A stretch of 64,000 bases of DNA from Paulinella micropora (GCA_009731375.1 BJOX01000217.1:62031-126030); one strand, 5' to 3'. Counted from the first letter of the stretch, positions 32,792 through 46,418 are shown. Notes: a model not told the origin generated them from the sequence alone. A program made the numbers and translations.

Positions 32792-33078
32792 GTATGTATG
32801 TATGTATGTATGTATGTATGTATGTATGTATGTATTTATGTATGAATGAATGAATGAATAAATGAATGAATGAATGAATGAATGAATGTGTATGTATGTA
32901 CGTATGTATGTATGTATGTATGTATGTATCTCATGTCTTGCATGTGTTCTATATATTGCATGTATTGCATGTATGTATGTGTGCATGTATGTATGTATGT
33001 ATGTATGTAGGTATGTATGTATGTATGTATGTATGTATGTATGCATGTATGTATGTATGTGCATGTATGTTTTCCAAG

Positions 33079-33126
33079 GTGGGGCTTCGGCAGCTCTGTG
33101 GACTCCACTTCCAGCTCGACATGACT
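33079..33126 (+). CDS. Exon: chorein-like strand
   Basis: 48 bases in phase 0 encode VGLRQLCGLHFQLDMT, flanked by AG and GTAAGC. Confidence 0.65.
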
Positions 33127-33472
33127 GTAAGCATGATTCTACACTACCCTGAAACCCGAGTATTCAGCAGGAGTGAGCAAGCTGAAGCCTTGCCTCACCG
33201 CAAGCTGAAGCCTTGCCTCACTGCAAGCTGAAGCCTTGCCTCACTACACACGCGCGCACCTCGCACAGCAGCGTGCTGGACGACTGCAGCACATGAGCTC
33301 GCCCCGTGCATCGGCTGATGTCGGCGTGTGCCTTGCGCGACGAACAGAGCATCGCCCGAGAACGATTATTATAAAATAATTTATTTTCTCCAAATTTTCG
33401 CGGGAATTTTGGTTAGACTGCTGCTGATTCTGAACGTGGTGCTTTGCGTCGCTGTCGGCGTAGGCGTGCAAG
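33127..33472. other. Intron with short tandem repeats
   Basis: Contains three tandem copies of about 29 bp (GCAAGCTGAAGCCTTGCCTC unit) at about 33,177-33,245 and otherwise unique sequence. Confidence 0.5.
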
Positions 33473-33542
33473 GTGAAATGCTCGGTGGACGCCATCGGCT
33501 TCACCTTCTGCGGTCGCCGACCCATCAGTCTCTACCTCACCG
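33473..33542 (+). CDS. Exon: VKCSVDAIGF strand
   Basis: Encodes VKCSVDAIGFTFCGRR and PISLYLT, typical of the first beta strands of chorein-type groove proteins. It ends with one base over, which completes a Gly codon with the next exon. Confidence 0.65.
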
Positions 33543-33569
33543 GTCACGCACAAGCGCCAGCTGCAGCGA

Positions 33570-33573
33570 TCTA

Positions 33574-33629
<56 letters not shown>

Positions 33630-33630
33630 C

Positions 33631-33711
<81 letters not shown>

Positions 33712-33818
33712 CCTACCTACCTACCTACCTTATCTATCTATCTACCTACCTACCTACCTACCTACCTACCTACCCACCTATCTACCTACCTACCTATTTA
33801 TCTATTTTTCTATCTATC

Positions 33819-33887
<69 letters not shown>

Positions 33888-33905
33888 ATCTCTATTTCTA
33901 TCTAT

Positions 33906-33968
<63 letters not shown>

Positions 33969-34020
33969 CCTATCTATCTACCTATCTATCTATACTTATC
34001 AATCTATCTATCAATCTATC
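33570..34020. repeat. (TATC)n intronic array
   Basis: A long TATC array with TACC and TATT variants. Confidence 0.97.
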
Positions 34021-34063
34021 CGATGTCAATGTCCTCGGATATGCAGCGCTGATAGACCAAGCA
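34021..34063 (+). mobile_element. Family C fragment, 3' end only
   Basis: About 43 bp matching the last part of family C (TCGGATATGCAGCGCTGATA, then GACCAAGCA) directly followed by TATC repeats. A 5'-truncated copy, as expected for retrotransposition. Confidence 0.65.
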
Positions 34064-34322
<259 letters not shown>

Positions 34323-34772
34323 CTGGAGACGGTCTCTGCCACTGGCAACTCAGCCTGGGGTTCAGATCTAACTATCTCCTACAATGACGATTTTGTGTCC
34401 GCCGTTAATCGCGCGCAGCGCAAGGGCTAAACAGGCAACCAACTCCTGACCATGGCTGATGAAGTCGGGGCGTGATGCAAAGGGTTGATGAAGTCGGGGT
34501 TGTAGAAGGTAACTCACAACGAGCGTGAACTCCTGAAACCTCGACTTGCTCATGGCATCATCTCCTTAGGGCACACCCTCCTGGGTAGTGTTCTAGTGTT
34601 GTCCCGTATAGTTCAAAAGGGCTCGGCTACCTTTCGGCTTGAACTGGACACAGACACCAACCACAGCGAGACAGTGGTTGGTGTGCAGCTTGGCCGGTGC
34701 TGAAAGTTCTTGTCCGGGGGTAGTATAGGAGGCCATGGCTTTTCAAGCTAAGCCACGCCCATAGATTAAACA
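34323..34772 (+). mobile_element. Family A element, copy 1
   Basis: About 450 bp starting CTGGAGACGGTCTCTGCC and ending CATAGATTAAACA, flanked by TATC arrays on both sides. Almost identical to copy 2. A weak B-box-like GGTTCAGATC near its start could hint at a tRNA-type promoter, but no A box is clear. Confidence 0.75.
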
Positions 34773-34820
<48 letters not shown>

Positions 34821-34821
34821 C

Positions 34822-34860
<39 letters not shown>

Positions 34861-34861
34861 C
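34773..34861. repeat. (TATC)n spacer
   Basis: About 90 bp of TATC between two family A copies. Confidence 0.97.
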
Positions 34862-35310
34862 CTGGAGACGGTCTCTGCCACTGGCAACTCAGCCTAGGGT
34901 TCAGATCTAACTATCTCCTACAATGACGATTTTGTGTCCGCCGTTAATCGCGCGCAGCGCAAGGGCTAAACAGGCAACCAACTCCTGACCATGGCTGATG
35001 AAGTCGGGGCGTGATGCAAAGGGTTGATGAAGTCGGGGTTGTAGAAGGTAACTCACAACGAGCGTGAACTCCTGAAACCTCGACTTGCTCATGGCATCAT
35101 CTCCTTAGGGCACGCGCTCCTGGGGAGTGTTCTAGTGTTGTCCCGTATAGTTCAAAAGGGCTCGGCTACCTTTCGGCTTGAACTGGACACAGACACCAAC
35201 CACAGCGAGACAGTGGTTGGTGTGCAGCTTGGCCGGTGCTGAAAGTTCTTGTCCGGGGGTAGTACAGGAGGCAATGGCTTTTGAAGCTAAGCCACGCCCA
35301 TAGATTAAAC

Positions 35311-35311
<1 letters not shown>
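34862..35311 (+). mobile_element. Family A element, copy 2
   Basis: Differs from copy 1 at only a few bases and has the same ends, orientation and TATC flanks. Confidence 0.75.
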
Positions 35312-35384
<73 letters not shown>

Positions 35385-35401
35385 CATCCATCCATCCATC
35401 C

Positions 35402-35441
<40 letters not shown>

Positions 35442-35530
35442 CTATCTATCTCTATCTCTCTATCTCTATCTCTCTATCTCTCTATCTCTCTCTCTCTATC
35501 TCTATCTCTATCTCTATCTCTATCTCTATC

Positions 35531-35602
<72 letters not shown>

Positions 35603-35683
35603 CCTACCTACCTACCTACCTACCTACCTACCTACCTATCTATCTATCTACCTACCTACCTACCTACCTACCTACCTACCTAC

Positions 35684-35738
<55 letters not shown>

Positions 35739-35795
35739 CCTATCTACCTATCTATCTATCTATTTAATCTATCAACCTATCTATCTATCTACCAG
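35312..35795. repeat. (TATC)n intronic array with TCTC and TACC blocks
   Basis: A long TATC array with internal CTCTAT and CTAC blocks. Confidence 0.97.
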
Positions 35796-36212
35796 CACGC
35801 CAGTCGACAGCACGCTCAGTGTATGCATGACGAGGCCTCGGTTCTTGTGAGTCAGCATTTACATGCGGTTCTATCAGCATGCTCAGTGTGTCTGGTGTGG
35901 GTGCCGTCGTCGTCAGCCAGCATGTGCGTGCGGTTTTGAGTTGCGGTCAGCGCAAGGCCCAAACAGGAGTAGTTCACATATCCAACTAGCGATGCAAACG
36001 ACTAGAATCAAACTGGTTGTCAGGGAGGTTGTTATTGTTCATAATGGAAGAGCTTGCATGCAAGTTAGGTCTTTGTATGTATGTATGTATGTATGTATGT
36101 ATGTATGTCTGTATGTATGTATGTGTGTATGTATGTATGTATTTGTATGTATGAACCCTGCATGAGGGTCATCTGTACTGATGGCGATGTATGTATGTGT
36201 GTTGGCTGACAG
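35796..36212. other. Intron remainder with small duplications
   Basis: CAGCAYGCTCAGTGT and TGCGGTT units occur twice near 35,810-35,935, followed by TATG repeats at 36,075-36,150. Confidence 0.5.
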
Positions 36213-36286
36213 GTGCACATGTGGGAGTGAGCGTGAACATGACGGCTGACTTGCTTGCCGCCGTCGCGGCCCTCTCCGACACCAAG
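36213..36286 (+). CDS. Exon: AHVGVSVNMTADLL
   Basis: Two bases complete the Gly codon from the 33,542 exon, then AHVGVSVNMTADLLAAVAAL is read and the exon ends in phase 0 at AAG. The donor appears to be GC (GCAACA), as at 63,540. Confidence 0.65.
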
Positions 36287-36289
36287 GCA

Positions 36290-37402
36290 ACAGAAGGAGG
36301 AGGAGGAGGAGGAGGAGAAGAGGAAGGAGGAGGAGAAGAAGAAGAAGAAGAAGAAGAAGAAGAAGAAGAAGAAGAAGAAGAAGAAGAAGAAGAAGCAGAA
36401 GAAGCAGAAGAAGCAGAAGAAGCAGAAGAAGAAGAAGAAGAAGAAGAAGAAGAAGAAAAAGAAGAAGAAGAAGAAGAAGAAGCAGCAGCAGCAGAATAAG
36501 CAGCAGAAGAAGCAGCAGAAGAAGCAGCAGAAGAAGCAGCAGAAGAAGCAGCAGAAGAAGCAGTAGACGAAGAAGAAGCAGAAGAAGAAGCAGAAGAAGA
36601 AGCAGAAGAAGAAGAAGAAGAAGAAGAAGAAGAAGAAGCAGAAGAAGAAGAAGCAGAAGAAGAAGCAGAAGAAGAAGCAGAAGAAGAAGAAGAAGAAGCA
36701 GAAGAAGAAGCAGAAGAAGAAGCAGAAGAAGAAGCAGGAGAAGAAGAAGAAGAAGCAGAAGAAGAAGCAGAAGAAGAAGAAGCAGAAGAAGAAGCAGAAG
36801 AAGAAGCAGAAGAAGAAGCAGCAGCAGCAGCAGCAGCAGAAGAAGAAGAAGAAGAAGAAGAAGAAGAAGCAAAAGCAGCAGCAGCAGAAGAAGAAGAAGA
36901 GGAAGAGGAAGAAGAAGAAGAAGAAGAAGAAGAAGAAGAAGAAGAAGAAGAAGAAGAAGACGAAGAAGAAGACGAAGAAGAAGCAGAAGAAGAAGCAGAA
37001 GAAGAAGCAGAAGAAGCAGCAGAAGAAGAAGCAACAGAAGAAGCAACAGAAGAAGAAGCAGAAGAAGAAGCAGAAGAAGAAGCAGAAGAAAAAGCAGAAG
37101 AAGAAGAAGAAGAAGCAGAAGAAGAAGCAGAAGAAGAAGCAGAAGAAGAAGCAGAAGAAGAAGCAGAAGAAGAAACAGAAGAAGAAGCAGAAGAAGAAGA
37201 AGCAGAAGAAGAAGCAGCAGAAGAAGAAGCAGCAGCACCAGCAGCACCAGCAGCAGCCGAAGAAGAAGAAGAAGAAGAAGAAGAAGAAGAAGAAGAAGAA
37301 GAAGAAGCAGAAGAAGCAGAAGAAGAAGAAGCAGAAGAAGAAGCAGAGGAAGAAGAAGAAGAAGAAGAAGAAGAAGAAGAAGAAGAAGAAGCAAAAGAAG
37401 CA

Positions 37403-37437
<35 letters not shown>

Positions 37438-37992
37438 AGAAGAAGAAGAAGAAGAAGAAGAAGAAGAAGAAGGAGGAGAAGGAGGACAAGGAGGAGAAGG
37501 AGGAGGAGAAGGAGGAGGAGGAAGAGGAGGAAGAGAAGGAAGAGAAGGAAGAAGGAAGAAGGAGAAGAGGAAGAGGACGAGAAGGAGAAGAGGAAGAGGA
37601 CGAGAAGGAGAAGGAGGAGAAGGAGGAGGAGGAGGAGAACGACGAGGAGGAGGAGGACGAGGACGAGGAGCAGGAGGAGGTGGAGGACGAGGAGGAGGAC
37701 GAGGACGAGGAGGACGAGGACGAGGAGGAGGAGGACGAGGAGGAGGAGGACGAGGACGAGGAGGAGGAGTAGGACAAGGAGGAGGAGGAGGGGGAGGAGG
37801 AGGAGGCGGAGGAGGAGGAAGAAGAGGAGGAGGAGATGAGGAGGAAGAGGAAGCGGAAGTGGAAGCGGAAGCGGAAGCGGAAGAGAGGAGGAGGAGGAAG
37901 GAGAAGAAGAAGAAGAAGAAGAAGAAGAAGAAGAAGAAGAAGAAGAAAGGAGGAGGAGGAGGAGCAGCAACAGCAGCAAGGGGGGGGGGGGG
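36290..37992. repeat. 1.7-kb GAA/GCA/GGA purine-rich intronic array
   Basis: Nearly unbroken GAA with GCA and GGA/GAC interruptions, ending in a G run at the assembly gap. The Leu/Ser/Phe-rich minus frames are artefacts. Confidence 0.97.
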
Positions 37993-38299
37993 NNNNNNNN
38001 NNNNNNNNNNNNNNNNNNNNNNNNNNNNNNNNNNNNNNNNNNNNNNNNNNNNNNNNNNNNNNNNNNNNNNNNNNNNNNNNNNNNNNNNNNNNNNNNNNNN
38101 NNNNNNNNNNNNNNNNNNNNNNNNNNNNNNNNNNNNNNNNNNNNNNNNNNNNNNNNNNNNNNNNNNNNNNNNNNNNNNNNNNNNNNNNNNNNNNNNNNNN
38201 NNNNNNNNNNNNNNNNNNNNNNNNNNNNNNNNNNNNNNNNNNNNNNNNNNNNNNNNNNNNNNNNNNNNNNNNNNTCCCTCTCTGCTCCCGACTGGCCAG

Positions 38300-38327
38300 T
38301 GCGTTGGAGCGGCTGTTGCAACATAAG
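38300..38327 (+). CDS. Exon: ALERLLQHK
   Basis: Short open segment between AG and GTGTGT. The frame agrees with the next exon; the upstream side is near a gap. Confidence 0.45.
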
Positions 38328-38359
38328 GTGTGTGTGTGTGTGTGTGTGTGTGTGTTTAG

Positions 38360-38421
38360 CTGCTGGTGTGGGCGGCAGAGAAGCTGCTGCTTTTGCTGGA
38401 GCTGCGGCTGGAGCAGTGCAG
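38360..38421 (+). CDS. Exon: [20 protein letters not shown]
   Basis: Starts in phase 0 after TTTAG and leaves two bases that form a Ser codon with the next exon at 38,900. Confidence 0.6.
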
Positions 38422-38439
38422 GTCTACCTCCTCCGTTCC

Positions 38440-38815
38440 AGCATTCAGATGTCTTCTCTGCCCGCCACTGCCCCTCTGTTGCCTTTTTTTACTCTCCAAG
38501 TCCTCACTATTGCCTTTTTTACCCTCCCCTGCACTACTATTTCCTTTTCTACCCCTCCGCTGCCCTACTACTGCCTTTTCTAACCCTCCGCTGCCATACT
38601 TGTGCCTTTTCTCCCCATCACTGCCCTACTGCCTTTTCTCCCCCTCCGCTGCCCTTGCCTTTTCTACCCCACGCTGTCCTACTATTGCCTTTTCTACCCT
38701 TACAATTGTTTTTTACCCGTCCGGCGCACCACTCTTGCTTTTTTCACCCCTCCGCTGCCCTACTACTGCCTTTTCTACCCCTCCGCTACCCTACTATTGC
38801 CTCTTCTACATCTGG
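38440..38815. repeat. Minisatellite of about 30 bp, degenerate
   Basis: Repeated CCTCCGCTGCCCTACTACTG / CCTTTTCTACC units fill most of this intron. Confidence 0.8.
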
Positions 38816-38899
38816 ACTCTTACGAGGTGCTGCAACTCTCCCTCTCTTGGCCCAAAGTCCTATATATGTATATATGTATGCATGTATGTATGTTTGTAG

Positions 38900-38954
38900 T
38901 GTGCTGGTGCGTGTGGAGGAGGACTTGGAACTGGTCTTAGAACTGGGTCTGAAG
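38900..38954 (+). CDS. Exon: [18 protein letters not shown]
   Basis: Alternating hydrophobic/charged strand between TTGTAG and GTTGAT. Phases match both neighbours. Confidence 0.6.
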
Positions 38955-38957
38955 GTT

Positions 38958-40540
<1,583 letters not shown>

Positions 40541-40551
40541 ATACAATGTAG

Positions 40552-40648
40552 ATGTCGGTCAGCAAGGAGTTCCAGAGCGACCGCTGGTCTCTGCAGAGCG
40601 CAGTGCACTTCCTGCGCCTCTCCGCCACGCCCGTGCTGCCGCCCTCAG
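40552..40648 (+). CDS. Exon: [20 protein letters not shown]
   Basis: In phase 0 after TGTAG; continues [13 protein letters not shown] degenerate echo of its end ([11 protein letters not shown]) occurs at about 40,709-40,745 after telomere-like repeats. Confidence 0.65.
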
Positions 40649-40649
40649 G

Positions 40650-41065
40650 TCAACCCCAACCCCAACCCCAACCCCAACCCCAACCCTAACCCTAACCCTA
40701 ACCCTGCACTACCGCTTCTCCACCACGCCCGTACTGCCACCCTCTATGTCCAGCCCTACCCCAACCCTCAAATTGAAGCTCTAACATATGCATATACACA
40801 TACATAGACATGCATGCTCTAGTCAAGCGGGAGCATCTGAAAGCGCCGGTGCGGCTGCGTGTGCGACCTACCACCATCACCTGTCAGGCTCTCTTGGCTC
40901 GGTCAACCCATCCTCACCCTTACCCTCAACCTCACCCTAACCCACCACCATCTCCTGACGGGTGCTCCTGGCTCGATTAGCTCCTACGCTCACTCTCAAC
41001 CTAAACCTCACCTAACCTTAACCCTAACCTAACCCTAACCTAACCCTAACCCTGACTCTTTCCCT
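40650..41065. repeat. Telomere-like and related short repeats
   Basis: CCCCAA then CCCTAA repeats at about 40,653-40,704. More degenerate CCCTAACC units occur at about 40,915-41,060. Interstitial, inside an intron. Confidence 0.8.
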
Positions 41066-41128
41066 AATCCTCGTTTTCTCTTTCTCTTTCTCTGTCTTCT
41101 TTTTCTCTTTCTCTTGCCGCTGGATCAG

Positions 41129-42201
41129 GCCGCTGTTGACGGGTAAGAAGTCGTTCCTGTCTGTGGAGGTGGATTGCTCCAAGGTTGACGTATCGGTGGC
41201 GACGTGGGAGGCGCCTTTGATGCTGGTGCCTGTGCTCGTGCAGCTGCAGCAGCTCCTCAATATCCAGCCGCCGCCCACGCCCAGCTCCAAGTTCGCGCAG
41301 GTCGAGGCTGCCAGCGCGTGCGTCACCTGGCTGCGGCAGGGCCCTCGCGAGCTGCGCGTGTCGGTGGCACAGCTGGAGCTGTGCACCTTCCAGACGCGCT
41401 CACAGTTCCTTGCCGAGGATTCGTGCGCGGCTGACCGGGCCTGCGCTGTGCCCACAGCGGCGCCACAGACGCACGGCGACAAGGACGCCAAGTTGCAGGC
41501 AGAACAGGCTGCTGCTGGCAGCCCTAGCTCGAGCTTCGGGTTCCTGGGCAGCCAGGAGCAGGAGGAGAGCGAAGGCGAGGTGGTGTCGGCCACGGTGCAG
41601 CTCAAGTCTGTGGTCTTGACTTTGACCAAGAAGCTGGGCTTGCTGGCGGCCGGCGCAGAGGGGCTGGACGAGCTGCACTGGACAGTGGACTTCCGCGGGC
41701 CGGTCTTCCTCTTCTCGCAGGACGCGCGCCCCGTGCTGGACGCGGACTTCACCAAAATCACCGGCTCCGTCTCTTTCCCCCCGCCCAGCAGCGCACACCA
41801 CCTGCCACAGCAGCAGCCAACGCGCTTTGGCTTCACTCCCTTCTCGCACACACCCACACCCGACACTGGCTTCATTCCCTTCCAGTCCCGGCAGCTGTGC
41901 CGCAGCGAGCCCACCAGCGTCATCTCCATCGTGCTCGTGTCCCTGCGCATCGCCGTTTTGCCCTGCTTCGCCGACTGGGCACAGAACATGTATAAGATCC
42001 AGACGGAACTGTCGCCAGTGCTGCATAGGACGCTGTTCATGACCGCTTCTGATGAGGCGTTCGATGCTTCTCCTGGACCGCCTTCCCTCTCAGCTCTGCC
42101 TTCCTTCGCGCTCCCTCCTGCGCCCACGTCCCCCACCACTACACCGGCTTCTTTAGGCGAGGACGGCAAGTGGTCAGCGCCTGCAGCCCGGACTGGAGCA
42201 G
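41129..42201 (+). CDS. Large exon, first part of groove domain
   Basis: About 1.07 kb open, encoding KKSFLSVEVDCSKVDVSV, LVPVLVQLQQLLN, SATVQLKSVVLTLTKKLG and LHWTVDFRGPVFLFSQDARP. This is a series of long amphipathic strands with acidic and Pro-rich loops, as in repeating beta-groove proteins. Acceptor GATCAG, donor GTAGCA. Confidence 0.75.
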
Positions 42202-42469
42202 GTAGCAGGCCGCGAGGATATATTCCCTACAGCTCGCCTGCCACTTCGGGCATGGCTGCGGTAGCCTCCCCAAACCCCGCCCACATGCTCCAATCTCTCT
42301 CGCTCGCAGACGCCCAGACAACTATGCACAAGATTCGTATTTTCTCTCTGTTGCTGATATTGTCCAAAAGTTTCTTAGGTCGTTGTTTCTGTCCGCTTTA
42401 TCTGGCGCTCTGCAAGAACTTTCTTTTGTTGCTGATCTGAATGTTGTTGCTTCTGTCTGCCTTGTCCAG

Positions 42470-42747
42470 GCCGGCATGGACCGCCTGCCTCGTTTCTCCT
42501 TCGCCCTGAAGCTGGTGGAGCTGCAGTGCGCGCTGCACCCCGCCCAAGCCGAGCTGGCAACGCGCTCCTACTCTCTGCGCGCTGCCCGCTCCCCGACCTC
42601 GCCTGCCCGCACCACAACAGGCCTTGCCAAAGAGAACCGACTACCGCTCTGCATTCTAGCCGTGCAAGAAATCGAGTTGAGCGTGTCCGCTGACGAGAAG
42701 GAAGCTCGTGATGGAGGACATCGCACGGACCGTGCTTTCCTTGCTAG
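42470..42747 (+). CDS. Exon: MDRLPRFSFALKLVELQCAL
   Basis: Starts after GTCCAG and ends CTAG before a TG-rich intron. Two leftover bases pair with the next exon in phase. Confidence 0.7.
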
Positions 42748-42891
42748 GTGTGTGTGTTTGTGTGTGACTGTGTGTGGTGTGTGTATCTGTGTGTACGTAC
42801 CTACGCACGTATGTACGTACGTATGTATGTATGTATGTATGTATGTATGTATGTATGGATGTATGTATGTATGTATGCATGTATGTATATG

Positions 42892-42923
<32 letters not shown>

Positions 42924-42948
42924 TGTATGTATGTATGTATGTATGTAG
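42748..42948. repeat. (TG)n and (TATG)n intron
   Basis: The complete intron consists of TG and TATG repeats ending GTAG. Confidence 0.9.
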
Positions 42949-43106
42949 GGCCAGCAAGCGCACCTTGTCCAGCCGCAAGGGCACGCTGCGACCTCACTGT
43001 GGCAGGCCACCCAGTAAGAAGAAAGCGAGCGCAGACCTCTTGTCTGGAGCACAGGTGCAGTTGACGGTCATTTACTTCGTCATCGAGCAGCCGCGCCAGG
43101 CACCAG
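42949..43106 (+). CDS. Exon: SKRTLSSRKGTLRP to VIYFVIEQP
   Basis: Basic loop followed by the strand VQLTVIYFVIEQ. Phases match on both sides. Confidence 0.65.
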
Positions 43107-43188
43107 GTCCACCCACCCAATTGCGATCGCTCATCGCAGATTACGCTCCCATATCCCTGTTCTCTTTCTCTCATTAACTCCCCCCTTA

Positions 43189-43195
<7 letters not shown>

Positions 43196-43259
<64 letters not shown>

Positions 43260-43264
43260 CTCTC

Positions 43265-43304
<40 letters not shown>
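43196..43304. repeat. (TC)n and (TA)n intron core
   Basis: Symmetric TC, TA, TC tracts. Confidence 0.95.
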
Positions 43305-43305
<1 letters not shown>

Positions 43306-43308
43306 TAG

Positions 43309-43826
43309 GATGTCAAGGCTGTGTTGTTCTTCCTTGTTCTCCCCGCGAAGTGTTTTCTTCGCAAACTCGTTCACTGGTATTGGCTCACATGCGCGTGGTG
43401 ATGACTCTGCCCGAGTCAAAGCCTTCTGGCTTCAGCCCCGCCTCCTCTGCCAGATCCCTGCACCCGCCGTCCGCAGCTGCTCGGAAGCTCGAGATGGTAG
43501 GGCACGGGCTGGAGCTGCGCTGGACGCCGGCCTGTCTCTCGCTGATCACGGCGGCCATGGCCGTGGCCAAAGGCTTCTACCGCGTCCACCCTGCGGAAAG
43601 CAAAGCCCCAGCCTCACCGCACCCGCCGTCTCCGCTGCATATTGTGATCAACATGCATGGCATACGGGTGGATCTGCCCTATCGGCTGGAGACGGCACCT
43701 TCGCCGCTTAACGAAGCAGCAGCGACAAAGACGAAAGCGCTACGCGGCACTCCGCCTCCCACCTCCTTGTTCACGGCACTGATAGGCGACCTGGAGGTGG
43801 ACGTGGCCATCAGCGCGCGCGGCAAG
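43309..43826 (+). CDS. Exon with ELRWTP motif
   Basis: Encodes VLAHMRVVMTLPESKP, GHGLELRWTPACLSLITAAM and LHIVINMHGIRVDLPYRLE, ending IGDLEVDVAISARGK. The W-T-P strand start followed by a hydrophobic helix recurs in the next exon as WNP. Donor GTACGT. Confidence 0.75.
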
Positions 43827-43899
43827 GTACGTCATGCGCGTGATATGCAGGTTATGTATTTTGTCCATGAATTCATGCATGCATCGATGCATGTATGTA

Positions 43900-44154
43900 T
43901 AAAAGCTTTGATGTTTATATATATATATATATCTTACATATATATATATATTATATATATATATAGATATATTTATATGTATGTATATATATGTGTGTGT
44001 ATATATGTATGTATGTATGTATGCATGTATGTATGTATGTATGTATGTATGTATCTATGTATGTATGTATGTATGTATGTACTTATATATGTACGTACGT
44101 ATGCATGTATGTGTGCATGTATGTATGTATGTATGTATGTATGTATGTATGTAG
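43900..44154. repeat. (TA)n and (TATG)n intron
   Basis: Microsatellite intron between two exons that are in phase. Confidence 0.95.
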
Positions 44155-44527
44155 ACGCGTTGGGGTCTCAAGTTCCACCAGCTGTGCGGGCTGGCCGAGG
44201 AAGAGCTCTTCCTCAACATCGCGTGCGTGCGCTTCTGGGGCGCCGACCCCGTGCCCTACCCTGGCTTGAGAGGCCCGCCGCGTACTTTCCGTGCGTGGGG
44301 CGATAACATCGAGATCGACTGGAATCCGACCCTGCAGCTGCGCCTCTTCAAAGCCATCGAGGACTGCATCGCTTCCGCCATCAACTACAAGTATGACTAC
44401 TACAAGCTCTGGAAGGAGAACAGCTACGCGAGGAAGGTCTCCATGGCTGCCGAAGACCCGCCCTCGGAATTGATGCGTTCGCTCCAGAAGCTGCTGGAAC
44501 CCAAGGCGGACTACCTGGCCGCGCTGC

Positions 44528-44529
<2 letters not shown>
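44155..44529 (+). CDS. Exon with GDNIEIDWNP motif
   Basis: Exactly 125 codons, phase 0 at both ends: TRWGLKFHQLCGLAEEELFL, GDNIEIDWNPTLQLRLFKAI. Resembles Fmp27/BLTP2-type segments where a strand ending W-x-P leads into a helix. Confidence 0.8.
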
Positions 44530-44567
<38 letters not shown>

Positions 44568-44654
44568 TCATGTGTGTCTGCTGCTCGCTCCTCTCCCNNN
44601 NNNNNNNCTCTTTCCTGTATGCGTGTTTTGGGCTGGTGCATGTGCTGTCTACAG

Positions 44655-44795
44655 GACTGGTACTACAAGTCCCGCAAGCCCTGGCTGGCGGAGTCGTTTC
44701 TGCTGCCGCAATTGCAAACCACCAACCTGCTGGTGCGTGTGTGCCTGTCCACAAACAACCCGCGCGCCGTGGACTTCGTGGTCCGTGCAGGCAAG
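44655..44795 (+). CDS. Exon: [20 protein letters not shown]
   Basis: 47 codons in phase 0, ending DFVVRAGK before GTACCT. Confidence 0.75.
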
Positions 44796-44799
44796 GTAC

Positions 44800-44890
<91 letters not shown>

Positions 44891-44943
44891 CCTATCTACC
44901 TACCTACCTACCTATGTACCTATCTACCTATCTACCTATCTAC

Positions 44944-45007
<64 letters not shown>

Positions 45008-45008
45008 G
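44796..45008. repeat. (TATC)n intronic array
   Basis: About 210 bp of TATC with CTAC variants, starting at the splice donor. Confidence 0.97.
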
Positions 45009-45489
45009 GGTTTGTGACTGCCCTGGTTGATTTCAGCGGGGTCTTTGCAGAGCTACGGCCTGTAATGTCGCCCCTGAATCTGTGCATGCTTCGGCTATCA
45101 GTCACGCCTGACATTATGAGGAGCCCGGAATACACCACAGTGCCCTCGTCAGTTTTGAAAACCGTGTATTTATGGACCCCTGTAAAGATTACTCTATGTA
45201 TGGGGAGCGTGGGGTATAGCTACCTGTGTCTGCCTGTTTGCATGTCTTCCCATGGATCCTTGCGCGTTTCGGCTCAACGCTTTGCTTGCCGTCTCCCTGT
45301 CTGTCGTCGGCGCTGTGGCGACTCGGCTCATGAATCGATTGGATCACATGCACTCCGGTGGAGCAGGTAGCCCCTCTCACTCTCCCCATACAACTCTTGC
45401 GTCATCCACAAATGTTGACATTGAAGAGAGAGTTTTCTTTTCTGCACTGGAAAGAGTTGCGAGACATCATATATCCATCTGTCTATCTT
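45009..45489. other. Intron sequence, no exon supported
   Basis: Mixed unique sequence with no convincing exon; flanking exons are in phase without it. Confidence 0.5.
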
Positions 45490-45493
45490 ACTA

Positions 45494-45550
<57 letters not shown>
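45490..45550. repeat. (TATC)n array
   Basis: Leads directly into family B copy 2. Confidence 0.97.
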
Positions 45551-45551
<1 letters not shown>

Positions 45552-45924
45552 GCCTATAAGTCACATGCCGAAATAGCGACGGGAAGCACAATCCTGTTCC
45601 CTCAGGGTGCCCTTTCTCGCTTGTTGAGCCCGGAATAAAACCCACAGTGCTCTGTCGGTTTATACTAGACTGTCGAACAGTCTCGAAACTCCATCTGCTT
45701 ACTGGGCCCTCTGTAATGGAGGTGGGAGCTCGTTCTGCAAGGGGCGCTTATGGAACGAGCCCTGGCCCCGCCTGGTACTAGGGAGCTTTGGTATCGCCTG
45801 TATCAGTCCCTTCCGTGCAAACATCACGGCTTAGCTGGGCATCGGGTTAATACTTTACCCACAGACTTCCTTGGTTGACGAAATCAGAAGCTCCTTTTTT
45901 CTGACATTAGTCGATATCTCATCT
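45551..45924 (+). mobile_element. Family B short element, copy 2
   Basis: Starts TGCCTATAAGTCACATGCC and ends GTCGATATCTCATC next to TATATATC repeats. Same orientation relative to the array as copy 1. Confidence 0.7.
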
Positions 45925-45935
45925 ATATATCTATA

Positions 45936-45993
<58 letters not shown>

Positions 45994-46032
45994 CCTACCT
46001 ACCTACCTACCTATCAATCTATCTATCTATCA

Positions 46033-46078
<46 letters not shown>

Positions 46079-46101
46079 ATATCTATCTATATATCTATCT
46101 A

Positions 46102-46154
<53 letters not shown>

Positions 46155-46182
46155 GCATCTATCTACATCTATCTACATCTAT

Positions 46183-46254
<72 letters not shown>

Positions 46255-46274
46255 TTATCTAGTCTGTCTGTCTG

Positions 46275-46335
<61 letters not shown>

Positions 46336-46372
46336 CATCCATCCATCCATCCATCCATCCATCCATCCATCC

Positions 46373-46418
<46 letters not shown>

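Noticed and set aside
28466-32853. Very long ORFs on both strands rich in Tyr/Ile/His/Thr or Met/Tyr/Val/Cys
   Set aside because: They are translations of tetranucleotide repeats, open in several frames at once.
34368-35092. Repeated 61-aa minus-strand ORF in family A copies 1 and 2
   Set aside because: The ORF is conserved only because the two copies are almost identical; it is not maintained in copy 3.
36039-38324. Leu-, Ser- or Phe-rich ORFs of 570-761 residues
   Set aside because: Artefacts of the GAA/GCA triplet array and the N gap.
40650-41065. True chromosome end
   Set aside because: The telomere-like repeats are short, degenerate and inside an intron with exons on both sides.
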